NCBI RefSeq assembly: GCF_900107195.1
Contig: NZ_FNPB01000008.1
Coordinates: forward strand, 62,001-126,000
Length of the DNA: 64,000 nucleotides
Direction: 5' to 3'
From: Halobellus clavatus
Lineage (GTDB): Archaea > Halobacteriota > Halobacteria > Halobacteriales > Haloferacaceae
The notes under the pieces are model-generated. The model worked only from the letters and a program-made list of their open reading frames with translations, made no database searches and was not told the origin of the DNA. A program made the translations under genes and the position numbers. This document shows positions 36,718 to 45,993 of this stretch, in pieces. Each line of letters opens with the position of its first letter. Positions within the stretch are counted from its first letter, which is position 1.

Positions 36718-36885
36718 ATGCCTGAATGCCAGAACTGCGGCTCCTTCGTATCGCGGGACTACGTCCGCGTGTTCGCCCCCGAGGGGCTGAAGGACGCCCG
36801 CGTCTGCCCGCACTGCGAGGACGCGATCCGCGAGGGTGCCGAGGTCCGCGACGCCCGTGCCCGCCGCGTCTCGTCGTCTCCCTGA
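36718..36885 (+). CDS. small zinc-ribbon protein (DUF7563-like)
   Basis: A 55-residue protein starting MPECQNCGSFVSRDYVRVFA with CxxC at residues 4-7 and CPHC at 30-33, one four-cysteine zinc site. DUF7563 is recalled. It is divergent from the Bat-like gene and shares the palindromic intergenic region. An upstream 13-codon frame starting at 36684 overlaps its start; it is treated as coincidence. Confidence 0.72.
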   Translation: MPECQNCGSFVSRDYVRVFAPEGLKDARVCPHCEDAIREGAEVRDARARRVSSSP

Positions 36886-36980
36886 CGCCGAGGGTCACAC
36901 AGTTCTCTCCCACCCCGTTTCCCCGCCGGTCCGCGCGTCCCGTGTTGCGGTCGGGTCGCGCGGCCGGCAGACGGACGCCG

Positions 36981-37376
36981 TCACTCCCCCCGTCGGCGTT
37001 CCCTGAACGCGTCGAGCGCGAGGAGCACGTACACCGCTCCGAGCGCGCGGACGCCGGTATCGAGCGCGTCGGTCCAGACGACGTCGCCGCCGTCCTCGTA
37101 GAGGAACGCAGCGGCGAACCGACGGTAGAGGCGTGGAGCGATCAAGACGACACCGCCGAATATCCCGGTGAGATTCAGCATCCAGGCGTAGGCTCGTCCG
37201 TCGGTGCGGCTGGCGGCAGCCACGACGACGCCCTCCGCTCGTATCGCCGACGCGGCCCACGACCGCCGCGTTCGGTCGTCCGCGTTCTCGACGGCGAGGG
37301 TCTCGAATACGTCGAGTAGCCGGCCCGGCACCGCAGCGGCGAGACACCCGAGGAGACCGATGAGTGATCGGATCAT
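36981..37376 (-). CDS. conserved haloarchaeal small membrane protein
   Basis: A 131-residue protein with an N-terminal hydrophobic segment (residues 2-18), a middle segment (about 67-80) and another at about 107-122. Phrases FETLAVENADD and RAEGVVVAAASRTDGRAYAWM are characteristic of a conserved haloarchaeal family. No catalytic motif. It is convergent with the zinc-ribbon gene and divergent from the MutS-like gene. Confidence 0.7.
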   Translation of the reverse strand: MIRSLIGLLGCLAAAVPGRLLDVFETLAVENADDRTRRSWAASAIRAEGVVVAAASRTDGRAYAWMLNLTGIFGGVVLIAPRLYRRFAAAFLYEDGGDVVWTDALDTGVRALGAVYVLLALDAFRERRRGE

Positions 37377-37467
37377 ACCTGAACCGACGACCGCGATGGA
37401 CCTAACGGTACCTGACCGTTCTCAGCGGGTGGGACTGAGGATCCGCGGCGCTCCCGCTGACTGATAC

Positions 37468-37525
37468 CGCCGTCGGTCGGCATCATCGTAGTCCGACGCC
37501 ATCGGTCGGCGTCGTCACAGCCCGA
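37468..37525. repeat. two degenerate 29-bp tandem repeats
   Basis: Units at 37468-37496 and 37497-37525 match at about 22 of 29 positions (both begin cgcc and contain tcggtcggc). They lie in the 250-bp divergent gap between the membrane-protein gene and the MutS-like gene. A weaker third unit may follow. Probably local duplication. Confidence 0.5.
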
Positions 37526-37626
37526 CGTCGTCGGTGCAGGTCACCGCCGTGAGGAGACACCGCGGCTGTCGGTCGCCGCCACCGCCGACCGGAAACCTAC
37601 AAGACGGTCCCGGCTGAGGTGCGGAT

Positions 37627-39426
37627 ATGCGACTGGAGGACTACTGGGGCGTCGGCCCGAAGACGAGCGAGCGACTCCGCGAGTCGATTGGTGTCGAGGC
37701 AGCGGTCGCGGCCATCGAAGACGCCGACATCAGGGCGCTCGCGGACGCCGGACTCCCGCGGGGGCGCGCGGTTCGCATTCTCCGACGAGCCAACGGCGCG
37801 GACGGGATCGAGACGCTCGGGACGCGCGACGCCCGCGACGTCTACGACGACCTGCTCTCGCTCGCGAGCGAATACGCGCTCACCCGACACGCGGCCGACC
37901 GCGTCCGCGTGATGACGCCGCTTTCCACCATCGACGAACGAGAGACGCGACTCGACCGGGTTCTCGACGCGCGCGACGCGTGGCTGGGACTCGACGAGGC
38001 CGCCCGCGAAGCGATCACGTCGGCCTTCGACGCGTACGATCGCGAGGACGGTACCGACCGCGCAGCCGTCGAGACGGCGCTGGAACTCCGCGACGCGGGG
38101 CTTCGCGGGGGGACGTTCGCCGCGCTCGACGACCTCGACGACGACGCGCTGCAGGCAGCTGCCGAGGCGCTCGGCACCATCGATGCGGACGGCCGCGTCG
38201 CCGCCGGCGCGGACGAGGAACTCGACCGCCTGCGCCAGCGGCGCGACGCCGTCGCCGAACTGGAGACGAACGCGCTCGACGTTCTGGAATCGATCAGAGA
38301 GCGCGGCGTCCGCGACTTCGAGGAGTTCCGCGCCGCTTTCGTCGAGTACGTGGCCAGCGAGGCCGACGTGCGCCGGGGACGCGTCGAGGCCGCCGTCGCC
38401 GGCGATGCCCACGACGAGGCCGACTTCGCCGCCACCTCGCTTCGCGCGCTTCGGTCGGAACTCGACGATGAGGTCGACGAGCGGGAGGCGACCGTCGCCG
38501 CTCAGCTCGAAGAGTCGATCGAGACGGCACGCGAGGGCGTCGAGACTGCGGTCTCGGCGGTTTCGGACATCGCGTTGGACCTCTCGCTGGGGCGGTTCGC
38601 AGCAGCGCACGATCTCACACGCCCGCGACTCGTCGACGACGGCCTCGCGGTCGTCGGGGCGCGGAATCTCACGCTCTCGGGCGAGGTGCAACCCGTGACC
38701 TACGCCATCGGCGATCACGACCTGGACGGCCCGAGTGCCGGGGACGCGTCCGCGCCCCGGGCTGACGCCTCGACCCGTCGTGAGAGTCCGCAAACGCCAC
38801 CGACCGGCGACCGAGTCGCGGTTCTCACCGGCGCGAACTCCGGCGGGAAGACGACGCTCCTGGAGACGCTCGCGCAGGTCGCCCTGCTGGCGGCGATGGG
38901 ACTGCCGGTCCCCGCGTCCGACGCGGCCGTCGGCCGGTTCGATACGATCGTCTTCCACCGTCGACACGCCAGTTTCAACGCCGGCGTGTTGGAATCGACG
39001 CTGAAGTCGATCGTCCCGCCGCTCTCGACGGGCGAGCGGACCCTGATGCTCGTCGACGAGTTCGAGGCGATCACCGAACCCGGTCGGGCCGCCGATCTCC
39101 TGAACGGACTCGTCGATCTGACGGTCGACCAGGAGGCACTCGGCGTCTACGTCACCCACCTGGCAGACGACCTCAGTCCGCTCCCGCCCGAGGCGCGCAT
39201 CGACGGTATCTTCGCGGAAGGATTGACCGAGGACCTCGCTCTGGAAGTCGACTATCAGCCGCGGTTCGGCACCGTCGGAAAGTCGACACCGGAGTTCATC
39301 GTCTCCCGACTCGTGGCCAACGCACGCGATCGGGCGGAGCGCCGTGGGTTCGAGGCGCTGGCGGCCGCCGTCGGCGAAGAGGCCGTCCAGCGGACGCTCT
39401 CGGACGCACAGTGGTCGAATGATTGA
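37627..39426 (+). CDS. MutS-family ATPase (haloarchaeal MutS5-like)
   Basis: A 599-residue protein with an N-terminal helix-hairpin-helix (YWGVGPKTSERLRESIG), a helical lever region, and a C-terminal MutS ATPase with Walker A LTGANSGGKTTLLETL, Walker B LMLVDEFEA and YVTHLADDL. The mismatch-recognition domain I of MutS1 is absent, so it is not a mismatch-recognition MutS; MutS2/MutS5-type roles in recombination or junction binding are more likely. The stop codon is the first base overlap of the 82-bp element at 39426-39507. Confidence 0.85.
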   Translation: MRLEDYWGVGPKTSERLRESIGVEAAVAAIEDADIRALADAGLPRGRAVRILRRANGADGIETLGTRDARDVYDDLLSLASEYALTRHAADRVRVMTPLSTIDERETRLDRVLDARDAWLGLDEAAREAITSAFDAYDREDGTDRAAVETALELRDAGLRGGTFAALDDLDDDALQAAAEALGTIDADGRVAAGADEELDRLRQRRDAVAELETNALDVLESIRERGVRDFEEFRAAFVEYVASEADVRRGRVEAAVAGDAHDEADFAATSLRALRSELDDEVDEREATVAAQLEESIETAREGVETAVSAVSDIALDLSLGRFAAAHDLTRPRLVDDGLAVVGARNLTLSGEVQPVTYAIGDHDLDGPSAGDASAPRADASTRRESPQTPPTGDRVAVLTGANSGGKTTLLETLAQVALLAAMGLPVPASDAAVGRFDTIVFHRRHASFNAGVLESTLKSIVPPLSTGERTLMLVDEFEAITEPGRAADLLNGLVDLTVDQEALGVYVTHLADDLSPLPPEARIDGIFAEGLTEDLALEVDYQPRFGTVGKSTPEFIVSRLVANARDRAERRGFEALAAAVGEEAVQRTLSDAQWSND

Positions 39427-39507
39427 TACTGGCTACGCTCACTATTTACCGCCGGGCGTCACCCCCGTTGACGGCGCCCGGCGGTAAGAGACGAGAGTCA
39501 TCAGTAT
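39426..39507. repeat. 82-bp palindromic element, copy A
   Basis: A stem-loop element. The 13-bp arms ttaccgccgggcg (39446-39458) and cgcccggcggtaa (39475-39487) are perfect inverses, and outer arms starting atactg/cagtat complete an 82-bp near-palindrome. Its reverse complement matches copy B at 69 of 82 positions, including the loop ACGGGGG. It starts on the last base of the MutS-like gene stop. Confidence 0.85.
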
Positions 39508-39591
39508 GCGGCCCGAGCGGGTATCCCAAACGACTCGGCAACTCCCGGTCGGGCCGAACGCTTTTGCGAGCGCTCTGGGTAGACTCCGGCG

Positions 39592-39960
39592 ATGATCGAC
39601 TTCCCCTGGGGTGGCGGTGGTGGCGATTCGAGCGACGACGCCGACGAATACCCCGACGCGATAGTCGTCTGTTCGTTTCAGGACGGGACGCTCGTCGTCT
39701 ACGCCGACCGCGTCGAGATCGAGCGCGTCGAGCGCTCGCGGTTCGACGACAAGACGATCCCGGCGGACGAGATCGAGGGCGTCGACCTCTCGAAGGGCGT
39801 CACCATCGGCTATTTCCAGATCGAACAGACCGGGGTTGCGGTCGACGCCGGCGGCCTGCTGAGCGATCCGGTCAACGAGAACACGCTGCACTTCGGCCGA
39901 AGCGGTCGCGACTGCGCCTCTGAGGCCCGCACGGAAATCTTAGCCCACGCGTCGGGCTGA
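39592..39960 (+). CDS. conserved haloarchaeal protein, PH-like
   Basis: A 122-residue protein. An acidic Gly-rich N terminus is followed by VVCSFQDGTLVVYADRVEIE and VTIGYFQIEQTGVAVDAGG, strand-rich sequence like bacterial pleckstrin-homology folds. There are no membrane segments. I do not recognise a named family. It lies just after the palindromic element with no obvious own promoter, so it may be read through from upstream. Confidence 0.65.
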   Translation: MIDFPWGGGGGDSSDDADEYPDAIVVCSFQDGTLVVYADRVEIERVERSRFDDKTIPADEIEGVDLSKGVTIGYFQIEQTGVAVDAGGLLSDPVNENTLHFGRSGRDCASEARTEILAHASG

Positions 39961-39999
39961 TCGGGCGCTCACAGACCGAAGCCCGGGGAAGACGAGGTT

Positions 40000-40305
40000 T
40001 CAGAGCTCTCGCTCGCTCGCTTCGCTGACCGTGAACTGTGTCAGCTCCGGTTCGTCTGCGAGGAGGTCCGAGAGCGCCTCGACGAACGCCTGAGCGTGCG
40101 CCGTCTGGGCGTGGTGCTCGACGGCCGCTTCGTCCTCGTACTGCTCGAAAAAGCGGAGCGTGTTGTTGTCGACGACGTCTCTCGCTATGCGGTAGTCGAT
40201 GACGCCTGGCTCGTCGTTCGTTTTTTCGACCAGTCGGTCGGCGTGCGCGAGCGCGTCGTCCATCCGCTCGGGATCGATCGGAAAGGTGCCGTGAAAGACG
40301 ATCAT
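40000..40305 (-). CDS. putative quinol monooxygenase, ABM domain
   Basis: A 101-residue antibiotic-biosynthesis-monooxygenase-fold protein. FHGTFPIDPERMDDALAHA and LRFFEQYEDEAAVEHHAQTA are typical, the latter holding the conserved E-x-Y and histidine region. The family includes YgiN-like quinol monooxygenases and heme-degrading relatives. The start at 40305 is chosen over an upstream in-frame Met. It may be the last gene after cheF on the same strand, 73 bp away. Confidence 0.78.
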   Translation of the reverse strand: MIVFHGTFPIDPERMDDALAHADRLVEKTNDEPGVIDYRIARDVVDNNTLRFFEQYEDEAAVEHHAQTAHAQAFVEALSDLLADEPELTQFTVSEASEREL

Positions 40306-40378
40306 CGGTCGTTCTCTGCGTCGCCGGCCGACGGGATATAGCCACGGGTCGGCCGACCGTGTCGGTCGCGGCGCGCTG

Positions 40379-41263
40379 TCACATCTCCGCGCCCTGTTCG
40401 TCGATCGCGTCCGCCGCGATCGACCGGCCACGGGCGTTGAGTTCCACCTCGTGACGGATCCGCACCTCGTCGAGGACGTCGTGATCGATCAGTCGGACGA
40501 AGAGCTCTTCGACCTGATCGACGTCGATGCCGAGGAACTGCGGGATGTCGAACGGTGACACACCGGAGTACAGCGCCATCAGCACCTGTTTGTCCTGCAT
40601 CGAGAGATCCAGCGACGTCTCGGTCTGCTCCTCGCCGATTCGGAGGAGCGACTTCAGGATACTCACGGCTCGTTCGGGGCCGGAGACGTACGTCTGCACG
40701 CTCGTCCCCTCGCTGTCGGAGTGTTCGACTTCGATGACCTCGCGGGGTTCCTCGCGGACAGTCCGTCGGCCCATCTCGATGTCACCGATGTCGTCGAGGC
40801 GGATCTCGACGAAGGTCCCAGAGACGGTCGCGACGCTGACGGACTCCTCTTCGACCTTCATCCGCGCACCCTCCCACTCGGTGTTCTGCACCACGCCGCC
40901 CTCGACGGCCGGGTGGCGGACGAGGAACTTCGTCGAAGAGAGGAGGGCGTCGTAGAGGTCCATCTCGAACTCCTCGAAATCGGCGGGTGCGATGAGGATC
41001 ACGTTCTCGCCGTCGTCGAACTGCAGCGCGAGGTAGTCCGAGACGGTAGCGACGCGCTGGTTCACGTCGAACCGTCCGCCGACCCGGTCGATGGCGTCGA
41101 GCCGGAACGTGCGTTTCCCGCCCGTCCCCGCCAGAACGATTCGCTTGTTCGATAAGAGAATACGTCCGTTGGTCCAGCCGGCGTCGTTCCGTTCGCGACC
41201 GTCACGGAGGGCTCTCAGGAACTCCCCTCGTGTGTCAGCGATCTTCGTTTCGCCGGGTTGCAC
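40379..41263 (-). CDS. cheF: taxis protein CheF
   Basis: A 294-residue archaea-specific adaptor linking the Che system (CheY, CheC, CheD) to the archaellum motor proteins. It begins MQPGETKIADTRGEFLRAL; the DUF439-type core spans most of the length and a C-terminal winged-helix-like part has LSMQDKQVLMALYSGVSPFD. It follows cheR by 6 bp on the same strand, so it belongs to the cheB-cheA-cheR-cheF operon. Confidence 0.88.
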   Translation of the reverse strand: MQPGETKIADTRGEFLRALRDGRERNDAGWTNGRILLSNKRIVLAGTGGKRTFRLDAIDRVGGRFDVNQRVATVSDYLALQFDDGENVILIAPADFEEFEMDLYDALLSSTKFLVRHPAVEGGVVQNTEWEGARMKVEEESVSVATVSGTFVEIRLDDIGDIEMGRRTVREEPREVIEVEHSDSEGTSVQTYVSGPERAVSILKSLLRIGEEQTETSLDLSMQDKQVLMALYSGVSPFDIPQFLGIDVDQVEELFVRLIDHDVLDEVRIRHEVELNARGRSIAADAIDEQGAEM

Positions 41264-41269
41264 GCGTGC

Positions 41270-42163
41270 TCACCTCCGTGAGCGGTTTCTGGACCGCGAC
41301 CCACCGTCGCCGGCGTCACTGGCGTCGCGGTAGATTCGGAGCCGTTTCTCCACCGGATCGAACCGGTCACGACAGGAACTCGGTATCGTCTCCGTCATTC
41401 CGATCGTGAGGTATCCGCCGGATTCGACGGCCGAACTCAGCGTCTCGAAGATCGCCTCCTTCGCCTCTCGGTTGATGTAAATGAAGAGGTTTCGACAAAT
41501 GACCAGATCGAACGTCTGCGGCGGGTCCTCTTGGACCAGGTCGTGTTTCCGGAACGAGACCAGGTCTTTCACCTCGTCGGTGACGCTAAACGTGTCCCCG
41601 TCGCGTTCGACGTACTGGGCGTTGCCCGCCAGCGGTTCGAGTTGTTCTTCGAGGTCGTTGGTCTCGGAGGCGTGATACTCACCGCGTCGGGCGGCCCGCA
41701 GGATCTCGGGTTTGATGTCGGTCCCGAGGATCTCGACCTTCCGCTCGTTGATCCGGTCGTCGTCGAGCGCCAACATTGCCGCGGAGTACGCCTCCCGGCC
41801 GTCGGAACTGGCGGCGCTCCAGATCCGCGTTCGCCCGTCTTGGCTGAGTTCAGCGATGATCTCCCGGAGCGACTCCCAGACCTCGGGGTTGCGGAAGAAG
41901 CTGGTGACGTTGACGCTGAGCGCGTTCAACAGCGCCTCACGCTCGTCGTCGTCCTCCGCGAGCAGGTCTTGATACACGCCGTACTCGTCGATTCGCTGGC
42001 GACGCATCCGGGCGGAGATCCGGCGGTCGAGATACGAGCGGTTGTACGAACTCGTCGCGAACGACAGCGAGGACTCGACGTACTCCAGCAACTCCTCGAA
42101 CCCCTCGTCGTCCTCGTCGGCGTCGTCGTCGGACCCCGAGCCGATGTCGATGTCCAACCCCAT
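41270..42163 (-). CDS. cheR: chemotaxis protein methyltransferase CheR
   Basis: A 297-residue SAM-dependent methyltransferase that methylates glutamates on transducers. VTSFFRNPEVWESL (methyl-acceptor/active-site region) and FDLVICRNLFIYIN are seen; the SAM loop reads SAASSDGREAYS rather than the common SAACSTGEEPYS. The ATG overlaps the cheA stop by 1 bp. An upstream extension to 42214 is not used because the overlap gives the natural start. It acts together with cheB upstream. Confidence 0.92.
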   Translation of the reverse strand: MGLDIDIGSGSDDDADEDDEGFEELLEYVESSLSFATSSYNRSYLDRRISARMRRQRIDEYGVYQDLLAEDDDEREALLNALSVNVTSFFRNPEVWESLREIIAELSQDGRTRIWSAASSDGREAYSAAMLALDDDRINERKVEILGTDIKPEILRAARRGEYHASETNDLEEQLEPLAGNAQYVERDGDTFSVTDEVKDLVSFRKHDLVQEDPPQTFDLVICRNLFIYINREAKEAIFETLSSAVESGGYLTIGMTETIPSSCRDRFDPVEKRLRIYRDASDAGDGGSRSRNRSRR

Positions 42164-44772
42164 CAGTCGGCTGCCCCCTCTGCTTCGGCGGCGTCGTCTT
42201 CCGGCGGGGCCCACTGGCGGCGAGCCTGCTTGCCCTGTTCCGGGATCGAGAGGGAGTTCACGTCGAGGATCGGCACGACGTTCCCGTCGCCCACGACGGC
42301 CGTCCCCGAGAGCCCCTCAGTCCCCTTGAGCGGCCCCTGCAGCGGCGTGACGACGACTTCTTCCTGCCGCGAGACGCTGTCACATCGGAGCGCGACCTGC
42401 CGGTCGGCCGGCCGGATCCGGACGGTCATACCGGCCTCGTGGCGCGGCCCGTCGATATCGAGCGCCTCTCGGAGTCGGATCAGCGGGAAGATGCGCTCCT
42501 CATGGACGATGACCTCCGCGCCGTCGACGCGCTCGACGCGGGACTGCTGGGAGACCTCGTCGATGTACTTGATCGGAACGCCGAACTCCCGGTCGCCGAT
42601 CCGGACGAAGAGGACCTTGATGATCGCGACCGACACCGGCAGTCGAATCGAAATGGTCGTCCCCTCGCCGAGTGTACTCTCGACGTTGACCGACCCGTCG
42701 AGCGACTCGACGGTGGTCTTGACGACGTCCATCCCGACACCGCGGCCGCTGACGTCGGTGATCTCTTCGTTGGTCGAAAAGCCCGGGTGGAAGATGTAGT
42801 CGTACACTTCGCTGTCGGTCAGCTCTGCGAGTTCGCTCCGCGGGCGGATCCCCTTCTCGGCCGCTTTGTCTCTGATCACGTCGGCGTCGATGCCGCCCCC
42901 GTCGTCCTCGACGGTGATGACGACCGTGTCGTGTTCGCGCTCCGCTCGGAGTTCGACCGACCCGGTCTTCGGTTTGCCGACCGATTCGCGCTCCTCGGGG
43001 GGCTCGATCCCGTGGTCGACCGCGTTGCGGAGCACGTGCATCAGCGGGTCGGAGATCTCGTCGAGAATCGTCCGGTCGAGTTCGATGTCCTGTCCCTCGA
43101 CGGAGAAGTCCACTCGCTTGTCCTGATCCCGCGCGAGGTCCCGCACCAGCCGCGGGAACTTGTCGAACACCTTCTTCAGCGGGATCAGCCGCATATCCAT
43201 CACGGTGTCTTGGAGGTCCGAGGAGATCTTGTCGAGTTCGTCGAGCGTGTCGCGGCCGGCGGAGTCGTCCGCGCCGAGCGCCTGACGGAGTTTGATCCGG
43301 CTCGTGACCAGTTGCTCGACGAGGCTGTGGAGTTCGTCCAGTTGGTCGACGTCGACGCGGACCGACTTCACCGCGGAGATCGAGCGGGCCTCCTCCTCCT
43401 CGGAGTCCTCTTCGGCTCCCCCCTCGTCGGTGTCACCACCACGCTCGTCGGGCTCGGCGGCCCCGTCGTCGGTGTCGGCTGTGCGCTCGTCGGGTTCCGC
43501 GTCACCGTCGCCCGCTTGATGGGCAGGCGAATCGTCGGTCGATTCGTCCTCGGCCGCCTCGAACCCAGCCGCAGCCAGATCGGCATCGGTCTCCTCCGGG
43601 ACCGCTTCGATGGCTGGTTCGCCCGCCTCCGCTTCTGCGGGCGTCCCGTCGTCCGATCCAGTCGCAGCGGATTCGCCATCGCCCTCGCCGCCGGAATCGT
43701 CGGTCGAGCCGCTCTCGGCGTCGTCATCCGACGATTCGCCGTCAGTGTAGGCACTGACCACGGCGTCGACCGCCGCGGCCGCGGAGTCGGTGTCGACGTC
43801 CTCGGTGGGCGTAGCGGTCGAAACGGCGGGTGCGGACTCGTCCGCCGCGTCGTCCGGTGTCGGTCCCTCGGTGCCGGCGGCACTGCCATCCGCGTCCGCC
43901 CCGGCGTCGGAACCGCCTGCGGTCGCCGAGTCGCCGTCCACTCCCCCATCGGTGTCCTCGACGATAGCGGTGACGTCGGTGAGCGTCACCGACTCGACCT
44001 TCCAGAGATCCCACAGGGTCTCTTCGAGGTCGCCCCGCTCTTCGTCGGCGATGTAGACGACGAACGTTTCGCCGAAGTCGCCCGCTTCGATCCGATCCAG
44101 GCTCGGGTCGGCCCCGACAACCCCGAGGTCTTCCGGCAGCCCCTGGACGAATAGCCCGCCGTCGACGCCCTTCATATCGCCGACGTTCAGCGCGATCTCT
44201 GCGCTGTGGAGCCGGTCGGCGTCCGCGACGGCAGGATCGTCGAGTTCGAGCGCCTCGGCCGCGGCTTCGACCGCCTGCCCCGCATCCGATTCGGTGCTCT
44301 CCGCGTCGTCCGCGCCGCTCTCCGCGTCGTCGTCCGGAGTGCTCTCTGCGTCCGCCCCGTCCGGCGCCGATTCGGCGTCAGCCTCGTCGCCCTCGACGGG
44401 CTCTGCGGCCGCGCGGATCTCGTCGACGAGGTCGCTGGGGTCCCGCGTGGACTCGCCGTTCTTCTCGATCTCGTGGAGGATGTCGAGGATCTCGTCCATC
44501 CCGTCGAAGACCAGGTCCATCCGCTCGTGAGTCACCTCGATCCGGTCGTTGCGGACCTCATCGAGCAGGTCCTCGACGGCGTGAGCCACCTTCGCCGCGT
44601 CGTCGAAGCCCATCGCACCGAAGTTCCCCTTCAGGGTGTGTGCCTGCCGGAAGATGTCGTCGATCGCCTCGTCGTCCTCGGGGTTCGATTCGAGATCCAA
44701 GAGGGAGTTGTTCAACTGGGTGATGCTCTCTTCTGACTCGGTGATGAATTCCTGGTAAAGTTCGTCGTCCAT
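42163..44772 (-). CDS. cheA: chemotaxis histidine kinase CheA
   Basis: An 869-residue kinase. P1 HPt has the phospho-histidine in FRQAHTLKGNFGAMGF (His45). A P2-like domain lies at about 190-280. A long acidic Ser/Asp-rich linker occupies about 280-480. P3 dimerisation (VRVDVDQLDELHSLVEQLVT), the HATPase domain (LRNAVDHGIE, DDGGGIDA, GRGVGMDVV) and a C-terminal CheW-like domain follow. The linker is much longer than in bacterial CheA (about 650-700 residues), a haloarchaeal trait. Starts 3 bp after cheB. Confidence 0.94.
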   Translation of the reverse strand: MDDELYQEFITESEESITQLNNSLLDLESNPEDDEAIDDIFRQAHTLKGNFGAMGFDDAAKVAHAVEDLLDEVRNDRIEVTHERMDLVFDGMDEILDILHEIEKNGESTRDPSDLVDEIRAAAEPVEGDEADAESAPDGADAESTPDDDAESGADDAESTESDAGQAVEAAAEALELDDPAVADADRLHSAEIALNVGDMKGVDGGLFVQGLPEDLGVVGADPSLDRIEAGDFGETFVVYIADEERGDLEETLWDLWKVESVTLTDVTAIVEDTDGGVDGDSATAGGSDAGADADGSAAGTEGPTPDDAADESAPAVSTATPTEDVDTDSAAAAVDAVVSAYTDGESSDDDAESGSTDDSGGEGDGESAATGSDDGTPAEAEAGEPAIEAVPEETDADLAAAGFEAAEDESTDDSPAHQAGDGDAEPDERTADTDDGAAEPDERGGDTDEGGAEEDSEEEEARSISAVKSVRVDVDQLDELHSLVEQLVTSRIKLRQALGADDSAGRDTLDELDKISSDLQDTVMDMRLIPLKKVFDKFPRLVRDLARDQDKRVDFSVEGQDIELDRTILDEISDPLMHVLRNAVDHGIEPPEERESVGKPKTGSVELRAEREHDTVVITVEDDGGGIDADVIRDKAAEKGIRPRSELAELTDSEVYDYIFHPGFSTNEEITDVSGRGVGMDVVKTTVESLDGSVNVESTLGEGTTISIRLPVSVAIIKVLFVRIGDREFGVPIKYIDEVSQQSRVERVDGAEVIVHEERIFPLIRLREALDIDGPRHEAGMTVRIRPADRQVALRCDSVSRQEEVVVTPLQGPLKGTEGLSGTAVVGDGNVVPILDVNSLSIPEQGKQARRQWAPPEDDAAEAEGAAD

Positions 44773-44775
44773 AGG

Positions 44776-45993
44776 TCACTCCTCCGCGAAGTACTGCAGT
44801 GCATTCTCGGCGATTTCGCCCGCCGGCGCCACGTCGTCGACACAGTCGGCTTCGATTGCCCGTCGGGGCATCCCGAAGATCGCCGAGGTCTCCTCGTCTT
44901 GGGCGACAGTGTGACCGCCGCTCCCAGCGACGCGCTGGAGCCCATCGACCCCGTCGCGGCCCATCCCCGTCAGGAGGACCGCACAGAGCGGCCCATCGAC
45001 GGTCTCTGCGGCCGCAGCCATCGTAACGTCGATTGCGGGTCTCACCCCGTGGATCGGTTCGCTCTCGGTGAGTTCGAGTTCCAGTCGACCGCTCCGGTCA
45101 GACGTCGTGAGCAAATGGTGGCCCCCCGGGGCGACCCGGGCTTCACCCGGTCCGATCCGCTCGCCGGACGTCGCTTCCGTGACGGTGTAGGACGACCGGC
45201 CGTCGAGACGGTCCGCGAAGCGCGTCGTGAACCCTTCTGGCATGTGTTGAACCACGAGCACGCGGAGGTTCGCGTCCGTCGGCAGACCGCCGAGGACCCG
45301 CTCGACGACTGCCGGACCGCCGGTCGATGCGCCAACGACGAGCGTGCCCACGTCCGGGTACGACGACGCTGACCCGCTCGCGCTGGCCGCTCCCGTCGAA
45401 CTCCGACTGTCGCTCCGTCCGAGCCCGCTCGCGCCCCCGGCGGCTGTGGGGTCGCTGCTCGCCTCGCCGGATGTCGATCCGGCGGTTGCCGCGCCGCCAC
45501 CGGCCGATCCGGCCCCGCCACGCCCACTCGATGATCGACCGGTGGCCCGCACGTCCGCCGAGAGATCGACGCGAGCGGCGGACTCGACCTTCTCGACCAG
45601 TTCGCGTTTCACGCGCGGCATCGACGACGTGACCTCGCCGCCCGGCTTCGTCACGAAGTCGACCGCGCCCCGCTCAAGTGCCTTGAAGGTCACGTCTGCG
45701 TCCTCCTCGGCGTGTGCCGAGAGCATCAACACGGGCGTGGGGTGATCTGCCATAATCGCCTCGACAGCCTCGAGCCCGTTCATCGAGGGCATCTCGATGT
45801 CCATCGTCACGACGTCCGGATCGTGTTCGACGACCGCATCGAGCGCGTCCGAGCCGTCCGCTGCCTCGCCGACGACCTCGACGCCGCCCTCCTCGAGGAG
45901 ACTCCGGATCAGGGTGCGCATGAACCGCGAGTCATCGACGACGACCGCGCGGGTCGATCCCTCGCTCCCGCCCGGTTCGGAGGCCGCGCTCAC
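44776..45993 (-). CDS. cheB: chemotaxis methylesterase CheB
   Basis: A 405-residue response regulator/methylesterase starting at GTG. The receiver has Asp20/21, phospho-acceptor Asp65 in VVTMDIEMPSMNG and Lys116 in FVTKPGG. The esterase has Ser in VVGASTGGPAV, His in VQHMPEGF and Asp in LTGMGRDGVDG. The Ala/Ser/Gly linker (about residues 150-225) is long. The GTG overlaps the stop of the 56-codon frame at 45990-46160. CheB demethylates and deamidates transducers, opposing CheR. Confidence 0.92.
   Translation of the reverse strand: MSAASEPGGSEGSTRAVVVDDSRFMRTLIRSLLEEGGVEVVGEAADGSDALDAVVEHDPDVVTMDIEMPSMNGLEAVEAIMADHPTPVLMLSAHAEEDADVTFKALERGAVDFVTKPGGEVTSSMPRVKRELVEKVESAARVDLSADVRATGRSSSGRGGAGSAGGGAATAGSTSGEASSDPTAAGGASGLGRSDSRSSTGAASASGSASSYPDVGTLVVGASTGGPAVVERVLGGLPTDANLRVLVVQHMPEGFTTRFADRLDGRSSYTVTEATSGERIGPGEARVAPGGHHLLTTSDRSGRLELELTESEPIHGVRPAIDVTMAAAAETVDGPLCAVLLTGMGRDGVDGLQRVAGSGGHTVAQDEETSAIFGMPRRAIEADCVDDVAPAGEIAENALQYFAEE

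Noticed and set aside
36684-36725. 13-codon upstream frame before the DUF7563-like gene
   Set aside because: Too short and without a suitably placed TATA; overlaps the real start by chance.
37468-37525. Possible CRISPR-like repeat pair
   Set aside because: Only two degenerate 29-bp units, directly adjacent with no spacers, and no cas genes.
42439-44154. Long plus-strand open frame opposite cheA
   Set aside because: cheA has clear kinase motifs on the minus strand; the plus-strand reading has no domain.
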